Shown one piece after another: positions 18,093 to 25,024 of a DNA stretch of 64,000 nucleotides. Source of the stretch: Verrucomicrobiales bacterium (GTDB lineage: Bacteria > Verrucomicrobiota > Verrucomicrobiia > Verrucomicrobiales > DEV007); contig JARGNG010000006.1 in the NCBI GenBank assembly GCA_029213265.1, forward strand, positions 8,035-72,034, given 5' to 3'. Each line of letters opens with the position of its first letter. Position 1 is the stretch's first letter. A model generated the notes under the pieces. The model had not been told where the DNA came from and made no database searches. It was given only the letters and a program-made list of their open reading frames with translations. The position numbers and the translations under genes are program-made.

Positions 18093-19034
18093 ATGATTTT
18101 AAGTGCAGTCAAGCGTGTCGCCCGGCGTTTCCTTAAATCCGGTAAGGGCAAGCAGTGGAATCCCAAAGAGTCCGCCAGCATTCTGCGGAAGGAGGCAGCT
18201 TACGAGCGTCGCCTCCTCCGTGATACCTCCCGCGTCGCCAGCTGTTTTGCGAGTGACGTGGAACCGGTCATGATTCACACCTACGGCAAGGTGGGATCAA
18301 CTGCGATTCACAAGGCGATCGGGGAGCTGCCACAATTTTGCGCTTTTCAGACCCATTTTGTTTCCGAGGAGGGAGTGGCTCATGCTGCCGAGATTCATAG
18401 CAACAAGGAGAGGGAGCCGATCCATCTCAAGGTGGGAGAATGCCTGCGGAAAGAGTTGGAAAGCCATCCGGACCGGAAAGTGCGGGTGATTACTCTTGTC
18501 CGTGATCCGGTCGCGCGGGCGGTTTCCGACCTGTTCGAAAATCCGGACCTGCTCGCCAGTGAAGAGGGCGGCGATCTGACCGCGCTTCCGCTTGAGAAGG
18601 TGGTCGAAATTGCAGAGAAGCACGTTCTCGCAAGTCTCGAATATTCGGAAAAATGGTTCGATCGCGAATTGAGCGGCCTCTTCGGATTCGATTTTTTCGG
18701 CGAGGCATTTGATCCTGCGGAAGGCTTTCAAATCATGGCGGCCGGACGCATCTCCCTTCTCGCGGGCAAACTGGAAATGTTGTCCGAAAAAGGCCCTGCC
18801 ATCCTCGGGAAGTTTCTCGATCTCGGGAAGGACCTTGAGATCCCGAGACGCCGTGCGCGGGACACGACCGACGAGGGGGCCCTCTACCGGGAGGTTCGGA
18901 ACAAGCTCCGCTTGTCCGGTGAGGTCCTGGATAAAGTCTATTCGAGCCGTCTCTGCCGGCATTTCTATTCCGACAGTGAGTTGGCGAAGTTTCGTTCCCA
19001 CTGGATCGACGAAGCGCGTGAAGCAGGACAATAA
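18093..19034 (+). CDS. Putative capsular polysaccharide synthesis (NKWYS-like) protein, copy 1
   Basis: This 313-residue protein resembles the family annotated as putative capsular polysaccharide synthesis proteins. It carries VMIHTYGKVGSTAIHKAIGEL, a P-loop-like segment similar in layout to sulfotransferase PAPS-binding loops, and VITLVRDPVARAVSDLFENP, matching the 3'-phosphate-binding pattern R-D-P...A-x-S. These two elements suggest a sulfotransferase-fold enzyme, although the family has no settled reaction that I know of. The N-terminus is basic. The ATG at 18093 lies 16 nt after the sulfotransferase stop; the upstream in-frame extension overlaps that gene and is rejected. It is strictly paired with a Sulfotransfer_2 gene here and in the duplicate, implying joint function. 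Confidence 0.72.
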   Translation: MILSAVKRVARRFLKSGKGKQWNPKESASILRKEAAYERRLLRDTSRVASCFASDVEPVMIHTYGKVGSTAIHKAIGELPQFCAFQTHFVSEEGVAHAAEIHSNKEREPIHLKVGECLRKELESHPDRKVRVITLVRDPVARAVSDLFENPDLLASEEGGDLTALPLEKVVEIAEKHVLASLEYSEKWFDRELSGLFGFDFFGEAFDPAEGFQIMAAGRISLLAGKLEMLSEKGPAILGKFLDLGKDLEIPRRRARDTTDEGALYREVRNKLRLSGEVLDKVYSSRLCRHFYSDSELAKFRSHWIDEAREAGQ

Positions 19035-19112
19035 GCTTCGTTCCCGTTTGCCCGTTTGTGTCGGCTGAGCTTCTCCTGGGTGCGTTGCGCTCCATGGCGG
19101 CGACGATTTCTC

Positions 19113-20006
19113 ATGAAGGTGTCTATCATCATTCCCACTTACAACTGTGCGGAGCTTCTGACGCCGACCCTCCGCTCGATCCAGCTCGGCGGTTGGGACG
19201 ACCTTGAGGTCATCGTGGTGGACGGAGCGAGCGGGGATTCCATTGCCGCAGTGGCGGAGTCATTCGGTGAGCTGGTGACGGAGTTCGTGAGTGAGCCGGA
19301 CGACGGTCAATACGACGCCATCAACAAGGGAATGAACCGCGCCACCGGGGACGCTCTCTGTTGGCTCAATGCGGGGGATGTTTTCCTGCCGGGTGGAGTC
19401 GCCAATGCCGTTTCCATATTCGAGGCGCTGGCCGATGTTGATTGGATTATCGGAAGACCCTGCGTCTCCGAGGGAGTGGCGCTTCGGGCCATTGCCGGGA
19501 AAGAAACCGCCGTTCTCGTTTCGGAAATTCGCTGCGGGTTGTGTTCCGGCAGGGTGCTCGGTCATTTGCAACAGGAGGGAATGTTCTGGCGACGGTCTCT
19601 CTGGGAGACGGCAGGACCATTGGATACGCAATATCGGTTGGCCGCGGACTTTGAACTCTGGGTTCGGTTTTCCCGAATCGCCAGTCCTGCGAACTCTTCG
19701 GTCCCGCTCGCGGCCTTTTCCCATCACGGAACGAATCGCTCCATTGTGCAACGGGAGGAATACATCCGGGAAATGGAGGAAGTAATTGGGAAATTGTCAG
19801 CCAGGGAGAAAAGGGGCCGGGCTCTTCTGAAGTGGTTTTCATTCCTCCTCAGGATTGCGCGTTCTGTTTCTGTCTTGAAACCCCTCCATCAGTTGGTTCT
19901 CATGGCTGTTCCGAAGCGAAAGCGGATTCCCATGGTTTCCTGGGAAAAAGACGGGGCAGAGGGATTCCAGGTGGTGGCCACGCCCCGGCCAGCGCGGGTT
20001 CAATAG
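19113..20006 (+). CDS. GT2-family glycosyltransferase
   Basis: A 297-residue GT-A enzyme: MKVSIIIPTYNCAELLTPT at the N-terminus, VIVVDGASGD, a stretch SEPDDGQYDAINKGMNRATG and LNAGDVF in place of the usual DxD, which is typical of the WcaA/SpsA-like subgroup that reads 'DGQYDAINKG'. The C-terminus is basic with a hydrophobic patch near 255-280. The start at 19113 is chosen because the Rossmann-type beta strand begins there; the longer frame adds an unrelated arginine-rich leader. It lies between the two copies of the sulfotransferase unit. Linkage and donor are unknown. Confidence 0.88.
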   Translation: MKVSIIIPTYNCAELLTPTLRSIQLGGWDDLEVIVVDGASGDSIAAVAESFGELVTEFVSEPDDGQYDAINKGMNRATGDALCWLNAGDVFLPGGVANAVSIFEALADVDWIIGRPCVSEGVALRAIAGKETAVLVSEIRCGLCSGRVLGHLQQEGMFWRRSLWETAGPLDTQYRLAADFELWVRFSRIASPANSSVPLAAFSHHGTNRSIVQREEYIREMEEVIGKLSAREKRGRALLKWFSFLLRIARSVSVLKPLHQLVLMAVPKRKRIPMVSWEKDGAEGFQVVATPRPARVQ

Positions 20007-20030
20007 TCACCGGTTCACTTAAGTAAGATT

Positions 20031-20756
20031 ATGTTAGTAAGTCATCGTAAAAAGTTCATCTACACAAAGACGGCGAAAACGGCCGGCACTTCCGTGGAGT
20101 CCTACTTCGAACGCTATTGCATGCCGGAGGGGGAATGGGAGGAAGAGCACAGCCGGGAAATGCATGTCTCTGAAGCTGGAATCATCGGCTTTCGCGGGGC
20201 CAAGAGGCCTCTTGGGACGGAGTGGTTCAACCACATGTCGGCAAAAAAAATGAAGGAAAAGCTCGGCGGGGAAATTTGGGATTCCTATTTCAAATTCTGT
20301 GTTGTTCGAGATCCTTTCGATAAAGCTGTCTCCGCCTTCTATCACTTCAAGAAAGCTCGCGAAGCGGGTGGAATGGACGCGAGGGGGCTAACCATCAAAC
20401 AGCGGATCAAAAAAATTCTCCGGCCCGAACCGGATTTCAATTCAGTTGCCGAGGAGTTTGAATTCTGGCTCGCCGGCGGCGCCATGGTCCTCGATCGCGA
20501 CAAGTATGTGATCGACGGGGAGTTTTGCGTTGATGAAGTGATTCGCTACGAAGCACTGGAGGACGGGCTTCGCATGGTTTGCGACAGAATTGGAACCGAG
20601 TTTGATCCTGATCGTCTTCCGACTTTCAAGAAAGGGATTCGGGACGACAAGGTCGGGCTCTCGGAAATTTACACGCCCAAATCGATCGCTATTGTTTCGA
20701 AGCTCTATGACTATGAGTTGGAGCGATTCGGCTACGAGGCACCTGAGCTCGCTTAG
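20031..20756 (+). CDS. Sulfotransferase family 2 protein, copy 2
   Basis: Paralog of the gene at 17351, with the same 241-residue length. It keeps the PAPS loop FIYTKTAKTAGTSVESYFE, the 3'-phosphate site FCVVRDPFDKAVSAFYHF and the C-terminal DRLPTFKKGIRDDKVGL. Differences are spread over the whole protein, with one cluster around residues 115-130, which could tune acceptor choice. All sulfotransferase motifs look intact, so both copies are probably active. It starts 24 nt after the GT2 gene. Confidence 0.88.
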   Translation: MLVSHRKKFIYTKTAKTAGTSVESYFERYCMPEGEWEEEHSREMHVSEAGIIGFRGAKRPLGTEWFNHMSAKKMKEKLGGEIWDSYFKFCVVRDPFDKAVSAFYHFKKAREAGGMDARGLTIKQRIKKILRPEPDFNSVAEEFEFWLAGGAMVLDRDKYVIDGEFCVDEVIRYEALEDGLRMVCDRIGTEFDPDRLPTFKKGIRDDKVGLSEIYTPKSIAIVSKLYDYELERFGYEAPELA

Positions 20757-20768
20757 ACAACTCGCGGC

Positions 20769-21668
20769 ATGAGCGGTGATTTTGGAAACAGCCTGATTCG
20801 CTTTCTCAAGAAAGTGAAGCGCCGGATCTTTCCCAGCGGGGAGGGAACTGCGGCTTACGCACGCCAACTCCGTCGTGAGTTGGAACGGGCCGGCGTAGCG
20901 TTTGCAGGGAAATCGAAGCCGGTCCTGATTCATACCTACGGAAAAGTCGGGTCCACTGCGATTCACAACCAAATTGCGCAATTGCCCGGTTTTGACTCCT
21001 TTCAGACTCATTTCATTTCTGAAGAGGGCGTCGCCGAGGCAGGACGGCTGCATCGGGATCACGACAGCGATCCGATTCATCTCCAGCTGGGAGACCGGCT
21101 TCGCGACGAACTGAGGCGCCATCCGGATAAAGAGGTGAGAATGATCACCCTCGTTCGGGATCCCGTGGCGCGGGCGGTTTCCGATCTCTTTGAAAACCCG
21201 AATCTTCTCGTCGAAACCGGTGACCTCCGTTCCATGTCGCTGGAGCAGGTCGTTGAGATGGCTGCCGAACACCTTCGCCGAAGTGTCGAATACACCGAGA
21301 AATGGTTTGATCGTGAGCTCTCCGGGCTGCTCGGTTTTGATTTTTTTGCGAAGCCTTTCGACAAGGAAGCCGGGTTTTCGATTATACGGGAGGGCCGGTT
21401 TTCGCTCCTGGCCGGAAAGCTGGAACTGCTTTCGAAAAATGGAGGCCGCTACCTGGGGGAGTTTCTCGACCGGGAGTCCGAATTGGACATTCCAACACGC
21501 CGGGCTCGATCTGCAACCGGGGAAGCCTCGCTCTATCGTCAGGTGCGCGCGAACCTCCGTCTCCCCGAAGAAGTTCTGAATGAGGTTTACGAAAGCCGGG
21601 TTCAGCGTCACTTCTACACCGGTGAGGAGATTGCCGAATTCCGGGAGGCCTGGGTCTCCCCTGAGTAA
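20769..21668 (+). CDS. Putative capsular polysaccharide synthesis (NKWYS-like) protein, copy 2
   Basis: Paralog of the gene at 18093, 299 residues. It retains LIHTYGKVGSTAIHNQIAQL and MITLVRDPVARAVSDLFENP, the two elements that suggest a sulfotransferase-like nucleotide site. The EYTEKWFDRELSGLLGFDFF region is also closely shared with copy 1. The N-terminal ~40 residues differ most and are basic (SLIRFLKKVKRRIF), perhaps a membrane-interacting helix. It begins 12 nt after its sulfotransferase partner. Confidence 0.72.
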   Translation: MSGDFGNSLIRFLKKVKRRIFPSGEGTAAYARQLRRELERAGVAFAGKSKPVLIHTYGKVGSTAIHNQIAQLPGFDSFQTHFISEEGVAEAGRLHRDHDSDPIHLQLGDRLRDELRRHPDKEVRMITLVRDPVARAVSDLFENPNLLVETGDLRSMSLEQVVEMAAEHLRRSVEYTEKWFDRELSGLLGFDFFAKPFDKEAGFSIIREGRFSLLAGKLELLSKNGGRYLGEFLDRESELDIPTRRARSATGEASLYRQVRANLRLPEEVLNEVYESRVQRHFYTGEEIAEFREAWVSPE

Positions 21669-21704
21669 GATGAGTGGCTTTTCCGGAATAGAATGCTCTG
21701 AACG

Positions 21705-22595
21705 ATGGTGACTTACGTCGTAGTTCCCACCTTCCGCGAAACCGAACTGGTCTCCAGTTTTCTTGAAAGTTGGGAAAATGTCACCAGCGCGGATGTTCAG
21801 GTCTATGTGGTGAACGGGAACCCCGGCGATGAAACTTCCCAACTACTGAGTGATTGGGAGGGGGAGATGGATGTAGAGGAGGTCTGTGGCAATCCCGATC
21901 TTTTCTGGACCGGGCTGGTCGATCTGGGTCTGCGGAAGGTCGCTGAAGAAGCCGACCCCGCAGATTTTTTTGTGCTCACGAATATCGATGTCCGATTTGA
22001 AGGTGATCCGTTGAAGACAATTCTGGATCGCTTCGAAGACCTTTCCTCGAGGCAGGTGGCCATACCGGTGGTTGCTGAATCAGGCAAAGTCGCCTCTGCC
22101 GGAGTCCAGGTGCTGTCGTGGCCTCTGTCCCGGAATCGTCACATCTGGGATGGCTTGGAAGAAGAGGAGCTTCCTTTCGGGGAGATTGTCGAGGCGACCT
22201 ATTTGCCTACCCGGTTCCTACTCTGCCCCGTGACGGCGCTGGAAAAAGGCATCTTTCCCGACCCGGAGAACCTCCCGCACTATTGCGCGGATTACGAGTA
22301 TACGAATCGCTTGGGGCGACACGGATACCAACCGACCGTGTATTCCGGGGCGATTGCCCGATTGAGCGAAGAGAATACCGGCTTCGATACGTATCTGCTA
22401 TCGACCACATTCTGGTCCCGGCTCCGCAAGGCCAATGACATCAAGTGTGCCTACAATTTCCGGTATCGGTTTCAATTCGTCCGCCTCACCTATCCGGGCT
22501 GGGCATTTCTCCCCGGCTTGATCACCCATTTCGCGAAGATCTTTTTGGAAATCATCTTTGGAGGGCGCTCGCTGCAGCGCTGGCGCAGGAGTTAA
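21705..22595 (+). CDS. GT2-family glycosyltransferase (rhamnosyltransferase-like)
   Basis: A 296-residue GT-A protein that begins VTYVVVPTFRETELVSSFLES, with YVVNGNPGDETS, a NPDLFWTGLVDLGLR segment, and VLTNIDVRF as the DxD-like site. The 'N..L.wTG.in.g' pattern and LPHYCADYEYTNRLGRHGY in the middle resemble WbbL-type rhamnosyltransferases. A C-terminal hydrophobic region (FVRLTYPGWAFLPGLITHF) may associate with the membrane. No dTDP-rhamnose genes are present in the window, so the donor remains open. The stop is 7 nt before the next GT2 gene start. Confidence 0.82.
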   Translation: MVTYVVVPTFRETELVSSFLESWENVTSADVQVYVVNGNPGDETSQLLSDWEGEMDVEEVCGNPDLFWTGLVDLGLRKVAEEADPADFFVLTNIDVRFEGDPLKTILDRFEDLSSRQVAIPVVAESGKVASAGVQVLSWPLSRNRHIWDGLEEEELPFGEIVEATYLPTRFLLCPVTALEKGIFPDPENLPHYCADYEYTNRLGRHGYQPTVYSGAIARLSEENTGFDTYLLSTTFWSRLRKANDIKCAYNFRYRFQFVRLTYPGWAFLPGLITHFAKIFLEIIFGGRSLQRWRRS

Positions 22596-22602
22596 GACCG
22601 AC

Positions 22603-23373
22603 ATGGAAATCGAAATTCCCGAAGTCTCAGTCATCGTTCCCTGCTACAATGCAGAAGGATTTCTCGCCGAAACCCTCGACTGTGTTCTCGCCCAGTCGTT
22701 TCAGAAATGGGAATGCATTGTCGTGGATGATGCATCGAGCGATGGAAGTCGCGAGGTGATTCTTGCCTACTCCGCTCGCGACCCGCGATTTCACGCCGTT
22801 CTCCTGAATGAAAACCAGGGGGCCGCGGGGGCCAGAAACGAAGCGTTGGCGAAGGTAAGGGGGAAATTCATCGCCTTCCTCGACGCGGACGACTACTGGA
22901 AGCCGGAGAAATTGACGTTGCAGGTGGCTTGTGCGGCAGAGCAGGGAGCGGCGATCGTTCATTCTTCGTATCGATTCATTGATGAAAACGGTGCCTTTCT
23001 CCGCGGCGGGGTGGAGGCATCGGAGCGGGTCGACCTGCGCTCCTACATGAAAAACACGGAGATCGGCATGTCGACGAGTCTGATTGACCGGGATCAGGTG
23101 GGTTCGTTTGCTTTTAAGGACATCCGGCTCTGCCAGGACACCCACCTGTGGCTCGAACTCCTGGGGCGTGGCTTTGATTCTCATGGATTGAAAGAAACTC
23201 TCGTTTACTACCGGGTCCGGGAAGGTCAGATCAGCGGATCAAAAGTGGCCATGGCGAAGCAGGTTTTCGCTCTCTGGATGGATCGAAAAGAAGTCAGTCC
23301 TTTCTTCCGGCTCTGGAGTTTTGCCTGCTACGCTCTCAACGGATTTCGAAAGCGCCTGGGAGTGATGTCGTAA
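22603..23373 (+). CDS. GT2-family glycosyltransferase
   Basis: A 256-residue GT-A enzyme with SVIVPCYNAEGFLAETLDC, VVDDASSDGSREV and FLDADDYWKPEKL, the standard nucleotide- and metal-binding elements of GT2. After the catalytic domain it has a short C-terminal helix region. The ATG at 22603 is preferred over 22558, which would overlap the previous gene. The next gene starts 4 nt after the stop. It should add one sugar during repeat-unit assembly on the cytoplasmic side; the donor is unknown. Confidence 0.9.
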   Translation: MEIEIPEVSVIVPCYNAEGFLAETLDCVLAQSFQKWECIVVDDASSDGSREVILAYSARDPRFHAVLLNENQGAAGARNEALAKVRGKFIAFLDADDYWKPEKLTLQVACAAEQGAAIVHSSYRFIDENGAFLRGGVEASERVDLRSYMKNTEIGMSTSLIDRDQVGSFAFKDIRLCQDTHLWLELLGRGFDSHGLKETLVYYRVREGQISGSKVAMAKQVFALWMDRKEVSPFFRLWSFACYALNGFRKRLGVMS

Positions 23374-23377
23374 AACG

Positions 23378-24322
23378 ATGAGCATGAAAATTCTCGTTAC
23401 CGGAGCAAGCGGTTTTGTCGGACGTCATCTTCTTTCGTCTTTGAGAGAGTCGGGTCAGGAGGTGATTTCTTTTGGTCGCAGTGAGGGACCCGTTCTCGAA
23501 GGCGTCGAGCATCGAACAGGGGACGAGAGCACCGATTTCTCCCGGCATCTCGAGGGAGTCAATGCCGTGGTTCACGCGGCGGGTCTTGCCCATCAGAGCG
23601 GGAGTCCGGAGTCGCTCAAAAAACGCTTTTTTGAAGTGAATCGCGACTGGACGGCACGCATTGCCGGCGCGGTGGCCGATTCCGGGGTCGAGACACTTCT
23701 TCATATCAGCAGCATTGCTGCCGCAGGGGTTCCGGAAGATCGCAGGTCGCCTGGCATTCGCGAATCGGATGAGATCGTGCCTCTGTCCGACTACGGTAAG
23801 TCGAAGAGAGAGGCAGAAGCTCGAGTCCTGGAAGCGCTTCGGGATACCGGGAAACTGGCGGTTAATGTTCGTCCGCCCCTGATTTATGGCAGAGGAACCA
23901 AGGGGAATTGGGACAAACTGTGTCGATTGGCGAAGTTGCCGGTTCCCCTTCCTTTCGCTTCGGTTCGCAATCGAAGATCCTATCTCTCGGTCCACAATCT
24001 GGGGGGATTTGTGAATTCAGTTCTGTCCCGCACCGGGGAAACGGCTCAGAGCGGCACCTATCATGTGGCGGATGCGGAAACCCTTTCGTTGGCAGAGGTA
24101 GTACGAGCGATTCGAAACGGGCTCGGGCGTTCAGCGTGCTTGATTCCCTTTCCCGGGTTTGCGATGGAACTCCCTCTTCGCCTCGCCGGAAAAGCCGCCA
24201 TGGCAGAGGGGCTTTTCAGTGATCTCGTGGTGGATTCAACGAAAGCACAGGACGCCTTTTCATGGGAACCGGAAATCAAAACCGAAGCAGGAATGAGTGA
24301 TTCGGTGGAGAAAAGCGGGTAG
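23378..24322 (+). CDS. NAD-dependent epimerase/dehydratase (SDR)
   Basis: A 314-residue extended SDR: MKILVTGASGFVGRHLLSSL, HAAGLAHQSG, ISSIAAAG and a YGKSK catalytic motif. The overall pattern resembles the 4-reductases or epimerases that sit directly before a sugar-phosphate transferase in O-antigen loci (WbpV/WbpK-like, making UDP-N-acetylfucosamine or UDP-QuiNAc from the keto sugar of a WbpM-type dehydratase). Exactly that arrangement is seen: a phosphoglycosyl transferase follows and a CapD-type dehydratase is two genes on. An internal ATG at 23384 is an alternative start. Reduction of the 4-keto sugar to supply the first sugar is therefore a reasonable inference. Confidence 0.83.
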   Translation: MSMKILVTGASGFVGRHLLSSLRESGQEVISFGRSEGPVLEGVEHRTGDESTDFSRHLEGVNAVVHAAGLAHQSGSPESLKKRFFEVNRDWTARIAGAVADSGVETLLHISSIAAAGVPEDRRSPGIRESDEIVPLSDYGKSKREAEARVLEALRDTGKLAVNVRPPLIYGRGTKGNWDKLCRLAKLPVPLPFASVRNRRSYLSVHNLGGFVNSVLSRTGETAQSGTYHVADAETLSLAEVVRAIRNGLGRSACLIPFPGFAMELPLRLAGKAAMAEGLFSDLVVDSTKAQDAFSWEPEIKTEAGMSDSVEKSG

Positions 24323-24338
24323 GCTGGCACATAAGAGA

Positions 24339-24896
24339 ATGAAATCATTGATCGAAAAATTGCTCGCGGCCGTGGGACTGGTCTGCGCTTCCCCCGTCCT
24401 TCTGCTTCTCTGGCCACTGATCGCCCTGACATCGAAGGGCCCCGTGATCTTTCGCCAGGAGCGGGTCGGTCGTGATCGAAAGACCTTCTTTTGCTACAAA
24501 TTTCGGACCATGGCCATGGGCACGAAACAGGCGGGCACTCATGAGGTAAGTGCCTCGGCGGTGACTTCCATCGGAAGGATTCTGAGAGCGACCAAGCTCG
24601 ACGAACTTCCTCAGCTTTGGAATATTTTGAAAGGTGAAATGAGCTTTGTCGGACCTCGTCCCTGCCTTCCGAGCCAGGAGGAACTGATCGACGAACGCGA
24701 GGAACGGGGCGTCTTCTCGATTCTTCCGGGAGTAACCGGGTTGGGACAAATCAGGGGCATCGATATGTCGGAGCCCCGCCGCCTTGCGGAATGCGATGCC
24801 GAGTACGTAAATTCACGCTCTCCCGGGGGAGATATCGGAATTATCTGGAAGACACTCACTGGATCCGGCCGGGGAGACCGGGTGAGCAAGGGCTAG
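24339..24896 (+). CDS. Undecaprenyl-phosphate sugar phosphotransferase (small monotopic PGT)
   Basis: A 185-residue phosphoglycosyl transferase of the PglC/WcaJ-core type, which starts polymer assembly by moving a sugar-phosphate onto undecaprenyl phosphate. It has the N-terminal re-entrant membrane helix (residues 7-26, with the Pro in SPVLLLLWP), QERVGRDRKTFFCYKFRTM (39-57), the catalytic Asp-Glu pair in ATKLDELPQLWN, and GEMSFVGPRP. There is no polytopic N-terminal domain, so it belongs to the small class. The start at 24339 was chosen because the frame upstream overlaps the SDR gene. Its neighbours (SDR reductase, dehydratase) suggest a diNAc- or FucNAc-type first sugar. Confidence 0.92.
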   Translation: MKSLIEKLLAAVGLVCASPVLLLLWPLIALTSKGPVIFRQERVGRDRKTFFCYKFRTMAMGTKQAGTHEVSASAVTSIGRILRATKLDELPQLWNILKGEMSFVGPRPCLPSQEELIDEREERGVFSILPGVTGLGQIRGIDMSEPRRLAECDAEYVNSRSPGGDIGIIWKTLTGSGRGDRVSKG

Positions 24897-25024
24897 TCTT
24901 TCGGAAGACAGCTGCCAGTCTCGGGTTTACCTTGCGCCGAAGAGTGCTTATTGTTTCCTTGAAGGAAGTCGCGAGACCGTTTGAAATGATTCTGTTCAGG
25001 TAAAACGGGATCGCAAGAGTCCGA

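Larger units (their letters stand above)
17351..21668 (+). repeat. Duplicated two-gene unit flanking a GT2 gene
   Basis: Genes at 17351-18076 and 18093-19034 are repeated in the same order at 20031-20756 and 20769-21668. Both sulfotransferases are 241 residues; the second members are 313 and 299. Spacing within each unit is 16 and 12 nt. A GT2 gene separates the copies. DNA identity was not computed, but long protein stretches are identical by eye. Confidence 0.85.

Noticed and set aside
20442..21842. 466-codon open frame on - across the copy-2 sulfotransferase pair
   Set aside because: Antisense to paralogous genes with clear motifs, and it spans several of them.
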